DNA of 64,000 nucleotides from Oceanobacter sp. 1_MG-2023 (lineage in GTDB: Bacteria > Pseudomonadota > Gammaproteobacteria > Pseudomonadales > Oceanobacteraceae). The stretch spans positions 1 through 64,000 of the forward strand of contig NZ_JAUYWA010000004.1 of NCBI RefSeq assembly GCF_030689025.1, in the 5' to 3' direction. Below, one piece after another: positions 27,908-35,775 of this stretch. How positions within the stretch are numbered: position 1 is the stretch's first letter; each line of letters begins with the position of its first letter. The notes beneath the pieces are model-generated. The model was not told where the DNA came from and searched no databases. It saw only the letters and a list, made by a program, of their open reading frames with translations. Both the position numbers and the translations under genes were made by a program.

Positions 27908-27942
27908 TTCGATAACCAGACCATAGGGAGCTGGTTATCGAA
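27908..27942. other. Perfect 12-bp inverted repeat, terminator or operator
   Basis: Arms TTCGATAACCAG and CTGGTTATCGAA with an 11-base loop, 34 bases beyond the stop of the glutamate-synthase-like gene (minus strand). There is no T run after it, so it may be a rho-assisted terminator, a 3' stabilising hairpin or a protein-binding palindrome. Confidence 0.5.
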
Positions 27943-27976
27943 CCGGCAAGTAACAGCGAGCAGACAGATCGGGGGC

Positions 27977-29503
27977 TCAGTCTTCCGGCATCAGGTCATT
28001 ACCCGGATGAAAAGAGACGGGCTGATAAATATCCGTCATACAGCGAGCCTCACCATCCGGTTGCACAATACGGGCGTGTCGACGACTCAGGCCACGCGGT
28101 TCATCAACACCACAGGAATGGGCGATAACCCCGACTTCCTGTACCAGACTCTCGACAAAGTGCTGTACCCGGACGGCCTTGTCCGAAGGTACCAAACCAC
28201 TCTGCAAATGCTTGTTGTGAGTAGTGATGCCAGTGGGACAAGTGTTTTTATTGCATTGCAACGCCTGGATACAGCCCAGAGCAAACATAAAGCCTCGGGC
28301 CGACACCACAAAATCAGCGCCCACACATAACGCCCAGGCGACCCGGTCCGGGGTAATCAGTTTGCCCGAAGCAATCACCCGGATACGTGGTCGCAAGTGA
28401 AATTCATCCAGCGTGTCCACCAGCATGGGCAAGGACTGATTCAAAGGCAGCCCCATATAATCCATCAGCGACTGGGGTGCCGCTCCCGTGCCACCTTCGG
28501 CACCATCCAGAGTGATAAAATCCGGCGCAGATTGTTTGCCGCGCAACTGGATGGCACGACACAAGTCCCGAATCCAGCCAATATCTCCCAGTACGACCTT
28601 GAAGCCCACCGGCTTGCCAGTCACCGCCCGCACATGACCGATCATATCGAGCAAGTCATCAACCGAGCGGATTTCCGGGTGGCCATTGGGGCTGATTGAG
28701 GCTTCGTGCAGGGGAATATGACGAATACGGGCAATCTCTTCATTCACCTTGGTAGCCGGCAAGATACCCCCCTTGCCTGGCTTGGCCCCCTGACTGAGCT
28801 TGATTTCAAACATGCGTACCTGTGAGTGCTCGGCGATGGCCTTCAACTTGGTATCGTCCAGCATGCCACGTTCATCCCGCACACCGTACTTGGCCGTGCC
28901 GATCTGGAACACCAGATCACAGCCGCCTTCCAGATGATACGGAGACAAACCGCCTTCACCGGTATTCATCCAGCTACCTGCCATGGCAGCGCCACGGGAC
29001 AAGGCGGTAACTGCCACACTCGACAGCGCACCAAAACTCATGCCCGAGATATTCACCAGTGAGCTGGTGGTATAGGGGCTGCGGCAATGCTCACCAATGG
29101 TCAAGGGGCCTGAGCTGGCAAAATCCTGCTTCAATGCCGGAAACGGGCTGTTGACAAAGATAACGGTGCCCGGCACATCCAGACGACGGGTAGAACCAAA
29201 GGCGATGGTGGTACTTTCCTGTTTGGCGGCGCGATATACCCAGGTACGATCCGCCCGGTTAAACGGCATCTCCTCGCGATCCATGGCAAAAAAGTATTGC
29301 CGAAAGAACTCACCCAGGTGTTCAAACAAGTAGCGGAAACGTCCAATCACGGGGAAATTACGCCGGACTGTGTGCTGCGTCTGTCGCACATCCACCACCC
29401 AGGCGTAGATCACCCAGGCGCCCAGCAGCAACGCTAATAACGCCAACAGGCCCATCAGGGTTAATACACTATATGCAGCAAGCTCAAACAGGGTCTCGGT
29501 CAC
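27977..29503 (-). CDS. FMN-binding glutamate synthase-like protein with N-terminal membrane anchor
   Basis: 508 aa. One or two hydrophobic segments at residues 8-35 anchor a large cytoplasmic domain that matches the FMN barrel of glutamate synthase (GEGGLSPYHLEGGCDLVFQIG, KLSQGAKPGKGGILP, TLDGAEGGTGAAPQSLMD). A Cys cluster CIQALQCNKNTCPTG could hold a 3Fe-4S centre, as in GltB. No amidotransferase domain is present, so it is not a full glutamate synthase; the substrate is unknown. The start is a GTG with GAGG upstream. It precedes the V-ATPase operon on the same strand, 480 bases away. Confidence 0.88.
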   Translation of the reverse strand: MTETLFELAAYSVLTLMGLLALLALLLGAWVIYAWVVDVRQTQHTVRRNFPVIGRFRYLFEHLGEFFRQYFFAMDREEMPFNRADRTWVYRAAKQESTTIAFGSTRRLDVPGTVIFVNSPFPALKQDFASSGPLTIGEHCRSPYTTSSLVNISGMSFGALSSVAVTALSRGAAMAGSWMNTGEGGLSPYHLEGGCDLVFQIGTAKYGVRDERGMLDDTKLKAIAEHSQVRMFEIKLSQGAKPGKGGILPATKVNEEIARIRHIPLHEASISPNGHPEIRSVDDLLDMIGHVRAVTGKPVGFKVVLGDIGWIRDLCRAIQLRGKQSAPDFITLDGAEGGTGAAPQSLMDYMGLPLNQSLPMLVDTLDEFHLRPRIRVIASGKLITPDRVAWALCVGADFVVSARGFMFALGCIQALQCNKNTCPTGITTHNKHLQSGLVPSDKAVRVQHFVESLVQEVGVIAHSCGVDEPRGLSRRHARIVQPDGEARCMTDIYQPVSFHPGNDLMPED

Positions 29504-29620
29504 ATCCAGCCTCGGTACATGGTTCGAAAGGAGGCTAGACTAACCTGATGGCACGACTGAAAAAAGCCATGATCGTTCCATCAGACTGTTCTGGAGATAA
29601 AACAGGCAGGGCAATTCAGG

Positions 29621-29950
29621 TCAGGCGGTGGGCGTGATGTCTCTAACGGCATGGGCCGTGAAATAAACGAATTTACCTTCAGCATCTCCCACTTCTACTT
29701 GAGACGGGGACAAGGGAGAATGTTTGATGGCGGCAATATACAGGCTGCGACAGGCCACCAGGCTCTTCTCTATGTCATTAAACAAGGGCAACGAGAAAAC
29801 AAAGGAGTGGCGCTCACAACCGCGTTCCAGCGCCAATAACAGCCGCGCATCGGTCAACTCACCGGCACGCAAGAAATTGATGTAGCTGATACGGTATTCC
29901 TGACCAAATTCATACAGGTAAGGTTCCATGGTTTGGCGGCTTGTACTCAT
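29621..29950 (-). CDS. Small protein of unknown function
   Basis: 109 aa from the ATG at 29950, which has AGGA seven bases upstream; the frame is open 46 codons further but without a good ribosome site. Hydrophilic, no signal peptide or membrane segment. It contains YEFGQEYRISYINFLRAGEL and a central LLLALERGCERHSF. Not recognised. It follows the TIGR01777 gene by about 140 bases on the same strand. Confidence 0.65.
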   Translation of the reverse strand: MSTSRQTMEPYLYEFGQEYRISYINFLRAGELTDARLLLALERGCERHSFVFSLPLFNDIEKSLVACRSLYIAAIKHSPLSPSQVEVGDAEGKFVYFTAHAVRDITPTA

Positions 29951-30091
29951 GATATATCCTGCGTCAATGCTGACCAGCGGCCAATAAACGTGTCGGTGCC
30001 AACCTGGCCAAAACAACGAAGCGGATACCAATGGATCACACTCACTGACGTCATTCCGGGCATCCGGGCATGGCACAAACACGGTCAACCT

Positions 30092-31021
30092 CTAGACTTG
30101 ACGATAGTGGGTCCAATTACGGCCAATACTGGCCAATGCTTCAGATAGTGTAGTGTACCGATACGAAAACGCCTGCTCCTGCAGCTGAAGAGGCAATACT
30201 CGCTGCCCCTTGAGCAGCAGGTCCGCCATCTCACCAAACACGATACGCGCCACGGCTGCGGGCATGGGCAACAGTGCCGGACGCTTCAGGCAAGTCGCCA
30301 GCACACGGGTAAAATCACGGTTTGTCACCGCCTCTGGCGCCGTCATATTAACAATCCCCTCTGCCTCCGAGGCCAGCAGATGGTTCAGTGCTGCCAGATA
30401 ATCCTCAATATGAATCCAGGACAAATACTGTTCGCCGGAGCCAATACGTCCTCCCAGCCCCAGAGAAAATGGCGTCCACAAACGCTTTAGCATGCCCCCC
30501 TGCTCTCCCAGCACCACACCGGTCCGCAAGATCAGCGACCGCCGCGACAAGGCAAACAAAGGGTGCGCAGCCTGTTCCCAATCGGCACACAGCTGAGCGG
30601 CAAAATCTTCGCCTGCCGGGCTGGTTTCAGCCACGGTCTGCTGGGCGGCAGTTCCGCTCAGGGCACCATAGACCCCGATCGCTGAGCCACTGGCCACAAC
30701 ATCAAAGCGCCGACCGGTTTGTATTGCCCACTCGGCCAGACGATTGGTCACACCGATGCGACTCTCGCGCAACGCCTGCTTGCGCGAGTGGCTCCAGCGC
30801 TGGTCGGCAATCCCTTCTCCCGCCAGATTGACAAGCCAGTCAAAGGGCCCAACCAACTGATACAAATCATTCACCGCCATCACGCGACCAGCCCATCGTT
30901 TAACCACCCAGTCAGGGCGTCGGGTCAATACGGCAATCTCATAGCCTTCCGCGAGCCATCCGTTCACCAGGCGAGAGCCTATAAATCCACTACCACCCGT
31001 TATCAGTATACGTTTGCTCAT
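30092..31021 (-). CDS. TIGR01777 family SDR protein (YfcH-like)
   Basis: 309 aa. An N-terminal Rossmann fold with the dinucleotide site ITGGSGFIGSRL is followed by VNLAGEGIADQRW and RTGVVLGEQGGML, typical of TIGR01777 epimerase-like proteins; a C-terminal DUF1731-like segment runs from about 255. The reaction is not known. In many proteobacteria such genes sit beside photolyase genes under shared light- or singlet-oxygen-responsive control. Here the promoter region carries two TATACAA repeats that also occur before the TudS/MerR/photolyase operon. Confidence 0.88.
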   Translation of the reverse strand: MSKRILITGGSGFIGSRLVNGWLAEGYEIAVLTRRPDWVVKRWAGRVMAVNDLYQLVGPFDWLVNLAGEGIADQRWSHSRKQALRESRIGVTNRLAEWAIQTGRRFDVVASGSAIGVYGALSGTAAQQTVAETSPAGEDFAAQLCADWEQAAHPLFALSRRSLILRTGVVLGEQGGMLKRLWTPFSLGLGGRIGSGEQYLSWIHIEDYLAALNHLLASEAEGIVNMTAPEAVTNRDFTRVLATCLKRPALLPMPAAVARIVFGEMADLLLKGQRVLPLQLQEQAFSYRYTTLSEALASIGRNWTHYRQV

Positions 31022-31622
31022 ACTTCACTCCGGAGAAATTGCCTTGTGATCAGCAAGTACATTTATATATACAATACTTATACAATAGTATATCCAAGGA
31101 CAAAATCAAAAGCGGATGCAAAAAACAGCCAAACAACACCAGTCCCAGCATGATTATTGTTGCTGGCATAAACAGAGATGATGCTGACATGGGCGGACTC
31201 CATCCAGAATGACAGCAACCACACAGCATTGCTGAAAGATTCGCCCTCTCTGGGGAATTGCTCACAGACAGCCATGCGTATTTGACGACCACCTCACAAA
31301 TGACATCGCCGTTCCCCATGACCGATATGGCATAAGATAAACCAGCACCGCCACCGACACCTTAGCCCGGAGCAGTCGGTACAATGTACGGCGGTGCTTG
31401 TTCACAATGAGTTAATCGTTCACTACCAGTGATATGCCATTCCTGAAAAGAAACTGAAACAGTATTTTCACATTCACCGGCAACTAATTCTGGCAATCTG
31501 CAGAAACTGGTTACATTCTGCGGATATAGAAGATGCTTGGCCAAGCGACAGAGCCGTCGACAAGGCCTTGCTCTATGGACATGGTCTGTATTGAATTTCG
31601 CTATCAATCAGGAGGTTGCATT
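31022..31622. other. Intergenic region between the SDR gene and the CbiX gene
   Basis: 600 bases. The left end carries the TATACAA operator repeats of the SDR gene. An 89-codon minus-strand frame (31050-31319) overlaps those repeats and looks like chance. The right end holds the leader of the chelatase gene. No RNA gene recognised. Confidence 0.5.
31068..31085. promoter_or_regulatory. Operator candidate: two TATACAA repeats 11 bp apart
   Basis: TATACAA at 31068-31074 and 31079-31085, one helical turn apart, about 50 bases before the SDR start. The core CAATACTTATACAA (31072-31085) recurs exactly at 32186-32199 before the photolyase operon. Direct repeats at this spacing are the layout of CarH/LitR-type MerR operators. 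Confidence 0.6.
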
Positions 31623-32012
31623 ATGCAAACCCGATCTAATAACCACGCCACTATTTTATTGGCGCACGGAAGTAGCGATCCAAACTGGCTCAAGCCTTTT
31701 GAACAGCTGACAGGGAATATTTGCGCAGGCATGGCCAAATCCAATCAGATACAGCTGGCCTATATGGAGCTGGCTGAACCTTCCCTCGAGAATATGATTG
31801 CTACCCTGTCCAATGACGGCGTCACTCACATTGATATATTGCCGTTGTTTTTTGCTGCTGGCCGCCACTTGCGTCAGGATGTGCCAGAGCAAATAGAAGC
31901 CTTGCAACGACAACATCTGGTCAAGCTGACCCTTCATCCCCCAGTCGGCCTCGAGCCAGAAGTCGCCACCGCCATCAGCAATGTAGTGGTGCGAAAACTA
32001 ATGGGAGAATAA
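31623..32012 (+). CDS. cbiX: CbiX-type sirohydrochlorin/cobalt chelatase, short form
   Basis: 129 aa, one CbiX half-domain. It begins with the family pattern ILLAHGSSDPNW, whose His is the metal-site residue, and contains DILPLFFAAGRHLRQDVP with the second conserved His. Short forms act as dimers and insert metal into sirohydrochlorin on the way to sirohaem or cobalamin. The ATG at 31623 has AGGAGG eight bases upstream; the frame is open 30 codons earlier. It lies between the SDR and the photolyase operons, but no other B12 gene is in the window. Confidence 0.85.
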   Translation: MQTRSNNHATILLAHGSSDPNWLKPFEQLTGNICAGMAKSNQIQLAYMELAEPSLENMIATLSNDGVTHIDILPLFFAAGRHLRQDVPEQIEALQRQHLVKLTLHPPVGLEPEVATAISNVVVRKLMGE

Positions 32013-32192
32013 ATAGCCCGGCTTGATGTAGAACACCTTCCATTCAGGGCCATGGTATTTCGATACCAGCCCCTGAGTTTGCCCCTGAACTCCTTACGAC
32101 TCCCTGCCTTTTGCCTTTGCTGCCGCCCCGCCAGAATCCGCCTGACAGTCAGGCTGTGCGTTATGTCATTTTGTCTCTTGCATACCAATACT

Positions 32193-32211
32193 TATACAAA
32201 AACCTATGCAA
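32193..32211. promoter_or_regulatory. Operator candidate: TATACAA and TATGCAA repeats
   Basis: TATACAA (32193-32199) and TATGCAA (32205-32211) are 12 bases apart, in the 290-base gap before the TudS/MerR/photolyase operon. TTGCATA (32222-32228) forms an inverted repeat with the second element. The 14-mer at 32186-32199 is identical to one at the SDR promoter. Confidence 0.55.
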
Positions 32212-32271
32212 ATAACCATAATTGCATAACTTCTATTGACAACAGTGCGGCAATCACCTCAAAATAAAATC

Positions 32272-32302
32272 TATACAAAAAACCTTAACAAAGGTTATAC
32301 AA
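32272..32302. promoter_or_regulatory. Operator candidate: two TATACAA repeats next to the start codon
   Basis: TATACAA at 32272-32278 and 32296-32302, 24 bases (two turns) apart; the second ends directly before the ATG at 32303. Binding here could block transcription or translation of the operon. Confidence 0.45.
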
Positions 32303-33280
32303 ATGAATAATACCCAGCAAACTGCCACTCTCAAAATTGGCATCAGCGCTTGTCTTCTTGGTCAGCCGGTACGGTTTAACGGCGGCCACAAACAGTCACG
32401 TTTCTGCACCGATGTATTAAGCCAATACGCAGAGTTTGTGCCGGTCTGCCCGGAGGTCGCAATTGGTCTGGGTACCCCGAGAAAGCCTATTCGCCTGGTC
32501 AGTGACAACAGCCATGATACAACCGTACGTGCCTTGGCCAGTGCCGACGCAGAACAGGACGTCACTGAACCACTTAAACAGTATGCGCAGCAACAAGCCC
32601 TGGAGATGAACGATCTGAGTGGCTTTATTCTGATGCAAAAAAGTCCAAGTTGTGGCCTGTTTGGCGTCAAGCGCTATCTCACCAACGGCCACCCCGAAGG
32701 TACCACCACCGGCGTATTTGCACGGGAATTCCGGCGACGTCACCCGCTACTGCCTATGGAAGAAGCTGGAAGACTGAACGATGATGCCTTGCGAGAAAAT
32801 TTTATGGTGCGGGTATTTGCCTATCAGGAATGGCAAACCTGCCGTGCAGCCGGTATGACGGCCACCAAACTGATCGATTTTCACAGTCGCTACAAATATC
32901 TGGTGATGGCCCACAGCCTGGTGCATTACAAGTCCATGGGAAAACTGCTGGCCGACCTGCACCATGCATCACTGGACGATATTGCCAACGAGTATTTCAC
33001 CCAGTTAATGACGGCTCTGGCCACCCCCGCCAGCCGTAAAATGCACACCAATACCCTGATGCATTTGCAGGGCTACCTGAAACGTCTGATCACACCAGCA
33101 GACAAGGCGGAACTGACGGAAGTTATTCAACAATATCGCCAGGGCATTGTCCCTCTGGTGGTGCCCTTGATGTTGCTGAAGCATCACCTTAATCACGACA
33201 AAACAGTCAACGCTTACGCTCGCCAGCAGGTCTACCTCAATCCACATCCGTATGAAATGGGATTGAGGAACACCCTGTGA
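32303..33280 (+). CDS. DUF523 (TudS-like) - DUF1722 (YbgA) fusion protein
   Basis: 325 aa. Residues 8-160 are DUF523, with three cysteines placed to hold a 4Fe-4S cluster: Cys17 (GISACLLG), Cys49 (PVCPEV) and Cys117 (KSPSCG). Single-domain DUF523 protein TudS removes sulfur from 2-thiouracil. Residues about 190-310 are DUF1722, as in E. coli YbgA (KYLVMAHSLVHYKSMGKLL). The role of the fusion is unknown; beside photolyases a part in handling thiolated or damaged bases is conceivable. Its TGA overlaps the GTG of the MerR gene. Confidence 0.88.
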   Translation: MNNTQQTATLKIGISACLLGQPVRFNGGHKQSRFCTDVLSQYAEFVPVCPEVAIGLGTPRKPIRLVSDNSHDTTVRALASADAEQDVTEPLKQYAQQQALEMNDLSGFILMQKSPSCGLFGVKRYLTNGHPEGTTTGVFAREFRRRHPLLPMEEAGRLNDDALRENFMVRVFAYQEWQTCRAAGMTATKLIDFHSRYKYLVMAHSLVHYKSMGKLLADLHHASLDDIANEYFTQLMTALATPASRKMHTNTLMHLQGYLKRLITPADKAELTEVIQQYRQGIVPLVVPLMLLKHHLNHDKTVNAYARQQVYLNPHPYEMGLRNTL

Positions 33281-34173
33281 GCTCGTCGATTCCTCAGGGT
33301 AGCTACCCGATCCGGGAGTTTGCCCGTTGCACAGGGGTTAACCCGGCAACCTTGCGGGCCTGGGAGCGACGCTATGGCCTGATTCATCCCTTTCGTAGCG
33401 AACAAGGCCATCGCTTTTTCAGTGAAGAACACGTCCGTCATGTCCGGCGTATCCTCTATTGGCTGGAACAGGGCTACCCGATACGCCAGATCAGCTTGTT
33501 GCTGCTTGGCCATCATGAACATATCGAAGGACATGGCTCAGCTGGCAACCCGGATCACTGGCAGCAACAGCAACAAGGCGTGATCGACAGCCTGATGGCA
33601 CTTGACCTCAAACGTCTCGATGCGCTCTGGTGCAAGGCATTCTCGACCTATCCGATTGCACTGTATTACCAGCATTGCCTGGCACCCCTGCGGCAGCAGT
33701 TACGTGCCGGTAGCAAGCTGGACGATCCCATGCTGCTACACACCATGGAATATCTGCTACAGCGCAAGCTGAACTGCCTGTTTTATCAGCAACAGCGCCG
33801 GGCCAGCAGCCCCACTCTGTTAATGGCGACCAATCACCCCAGCGGTGAACTGGACGTATTGGTACGAGCCTGCGCCATTGGGGCTGTCGGCCTCCGGGTC
33901 GAATACCTTGGTCCGAACCTCACCCCCAATGATCTATGCCTGGCCGCCTCCGTTCTGGAAGCCAGACAGATCTGGATTCATTTTATCGCGACCACGACCG
34001 ACCAACAGACACGCTGGCAGCGCTACCTCTCTCACACCGAACGCAGCAACATTATTACCGGCACACCACCCAACCATGAGGGTGGCCGACCCAATATGCA
34101 GCGTTTACGAACGCCATTACCACGACAGATACAGCACTATGTACTGAACACCGGCAGGGCAACCAATGCATAA
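33277..34173 (+). CDS. MerR family regulator with a degenerate B12-binding-like domain
   Basis: 298 aa. A MerR helix-turn-helix spans about 10-78 (YPIREFARCTGVNPATLRAW), followed by a region aligned with the CarH/LitR helical and cobalamin-binding domains (about 95-270). The cobalamin-ligand motif E-x-H is Glu191-Leu-Asp193 here, so the axial histidine is missing. The W-x9-EH motif of the light-sensing domain appears as L-x9-EY (Leu148, Tyr159). It is probably not B12-bound, like MlrA-type members. GTG start overlapping the upstream TGA; its end overlaps the photolyase start by eight bases. It is the likely reader of the TATACAA sites. Confidence 0.88.
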   Translation: MSSSIPQGSYPIREFARCTGVNPATLRAWERRYGLIHPFRSEQGHRFFSEEHVRHVRRILYWLEQGYPIRQISLLLLGHHEHIEGHGSAGNPDHWQQQQQGVIDSLMALDLKRLDALWCKAFSTYPIALYYQHCLAPLRQQLRAGSKLDDPMLLHTMEYLLQRKLNCLFYQQQRRASSPTLLMATNHPSGELDVLVRACAIGAVGLRVEYLGPNLTPNDLCLAASVLEARQIWIHFIATTTDQQTRWQRYLSHTERSNIITGTPPNHEGGRPNMQRLRTPLPRQIQHYVLNTGRATNA

Positions 34174-35629
34174 CGACCACCCAATCCGCCATCTGGTCTG
34201 GTTTCGAACCGATCTGCGCGTACATGACAACCCGGCGCTGCACCATGCCATGAGAGCGGCCAGTAACGCCGATGAATCAGCATCCGTACTGGCGCTGTAC
34301 TTCGTCACACCACGGCAATGGCAACAACACGGCCTCGGGCAACGTAAAATCCGCCTGATACAGAACGCGGTACATAACCTCAAACAATCACTGGCCAGGC
34401 TGGGTGTCGAACTGCTGGTATTACAGGCGGATACCTTCAGTCATAGCCTGCAGCAACTGCAACAGCTGGTAACTGAGCTGGATATTCGTCACGTCAGCTT
34501 CAACAACGAATACGAAGTTAACGAAAGCAACCGTGATCGCCACTGGGAGCGCTGGGCCAGGCAACACCAGATTTCGGTTCATCGTTTTCATGACCAGTGC
34601 CTGATTCCTCCCGGCGACCTGGCCACCAAAAGCGGCTCACCTTTCAAGGTCTACAGCCCGTTCCGCAAAGCCTGGCTAGCCCGGGCCGAAGGCGCGCAGC
34701 TTACCCCGCTGCCCTGCCCAGATGCCTTGCCAACACATACCCGCCCAAGTCTCTCACTGCGCCATGGGCTGGTTGACACTGATTGCTCCCCGGACGCTCT
34801 CTGGTTTGACGACGAAGCCAGTGCACATGATGCACTGGAGGACTTCCTGCAGCAGCAAGGCCGGCTTTACCACCAGCAACGAGACCTGCCAGCACTGGAT
34901 GCCACCAGCCAATTATCCGTTGCCCTTGCACTCGGTTTGCTGTCGCCCCGTCAATGCCTGTTTGCTGCCAGTCAGATGAACAATGGCTTGCTGGCAGGAG
35001 GACAGGCCGGTCTGGACAGCTGGATCAACGAACTGACCTGGCGTGAGTTTTACCGCCATTTGCTGGTCGCCTTCCCCCGGCTGTGTCAACACAAGGCGTT
35101 CAAGGCAGACACAGAACAGCTGCCATGGCGCGATGCGGAGGCCGACTTCCAGGCCTGGTGCGAGGGCCGTACTGGCTATCCATTGGTGGATGCTGCCCAA
35201 AAACAATTACTCGCCAGCGGCTGGATGCATAACCGCTTGCGTATGGTCAGCGCCATGTTTCTGACCAAACACCTGCTGATCGACTGGCGTCGCGGCGAGG
35301 CTTTTTTTAATCGTCATCTGGTGGATGCGGATTTTGCCTCCAACAACGGTGGCTGGCAGTGGAGTGCTTCCACCGGTGCTGACGGGGTGCCTTATTTTCG
35401 TATTTTTAACCCCACCACCCAATCGCAACGGTTTGATGCCAGCGGCCAGTTCTTGGTGCGTTATTTACCGGAGCTGGCCGCACTGCCCGCCGCCCGCCGC
35501 CATCAGCCCAATACCCTCGAACGCCAGCAATGTGGTTACCCGGCAGCGATCGTCGACCACGCCTTTGCCCGTCAGCGTGCCCTGCAAGCTTTCAAGTCAC
35601 TCAAGATCATGCAGACAGAAATGGAATGA
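34166..35629 (+). CDS. phrB: Deoxyribodipyrimidine photolyase, class I
   Basis: 487 aa. An N-terminal antenna domain (LVWFRTDLRVHDNPAL) is followed by the helical FAD domain, with ELTWREFYRHLL, WMHNRLRMVSAMFLTKHLLIDW and DADFASNNGGWQWSASTGAD, the strongly conserved flavin and DNA-lesion region of CPD photolyases. It splits UV-made pyrimidine dimers using blue light. Last gene of an overlapping operon with the TudS-like and MerR genes. Confidence 0.95.
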   Translation: MHNDHPIRHLVWFRTDLRVHDNPALHHAMRAASNADESASVLALYFVTPRQWQQHGLGQRKIRLIQNAVHNLKQSLARLGVELLVLQADTFSHSLQQLQQLVTELDIRHVSFNNEYEVNESNRDRHWERWARQHQISVHRFHDQCLIPPGDLATKSGSPFKVYSPFRKAWLARAEGAQLTPLPCPDALPTHTRPSLSLRHGLVDTDCSPDALWFDDEASAHDALEDFLQQQGRLYHQQRDLPALDATSQLSVALALGLLSPRQCLFAASQMNNGLLAGGQAGLDSWINELTWREFYRHLLVAFPRLCQHKAFKADTEQLPWRDAEADFQAWCEGRTGYPLVDAAQKQLLASGWMHNRLRMVSAMFLTKHLLIDWRRGEAFFNRHLVDADFASNNGGWQWSASTGADGVPYFRIFNPTTQSQRFDASGQFLVRYLPELAALPAARRHQPNTLERQQCGYPAAIVDHAFARQRALQAFKSLKIMQTEME

Positions 35630-35775
35630 CGGAAGTGGTCAAAAGAGAACCACTCATGTCACAGATACTTCACTCACTAGCAGTAAGTTGATATTGATTA
35701 ACGCTATTATTAGCTCCACCATCAATGTCATTGACCGCCCTATCAATGCACCTTCCATGGACACAGGACGCCGTC

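Larger units (their letters stand above)
27497..27976. other. V-ATPase operon leader and intergenic region
   Basis: 480 bases without a supported gene (a 65-codon plus-strand frame at 27589-27786 has no family or ribosome site). It holds a candidate FNR/ANR box with an overlapping promoter at 27805-27832 and a perfect 12-base inverted repeat at 27908-27942. If the promoter is right, the transcript has a leader of about 300 bases. Confidence 0.5.

Noticed and set aside
31050-31319. 89-codon minus-strand frame before the SDR gene
   Set aside because: It runs through the TATACAA operator and ends in a low-complexity stretch, with no supported start.
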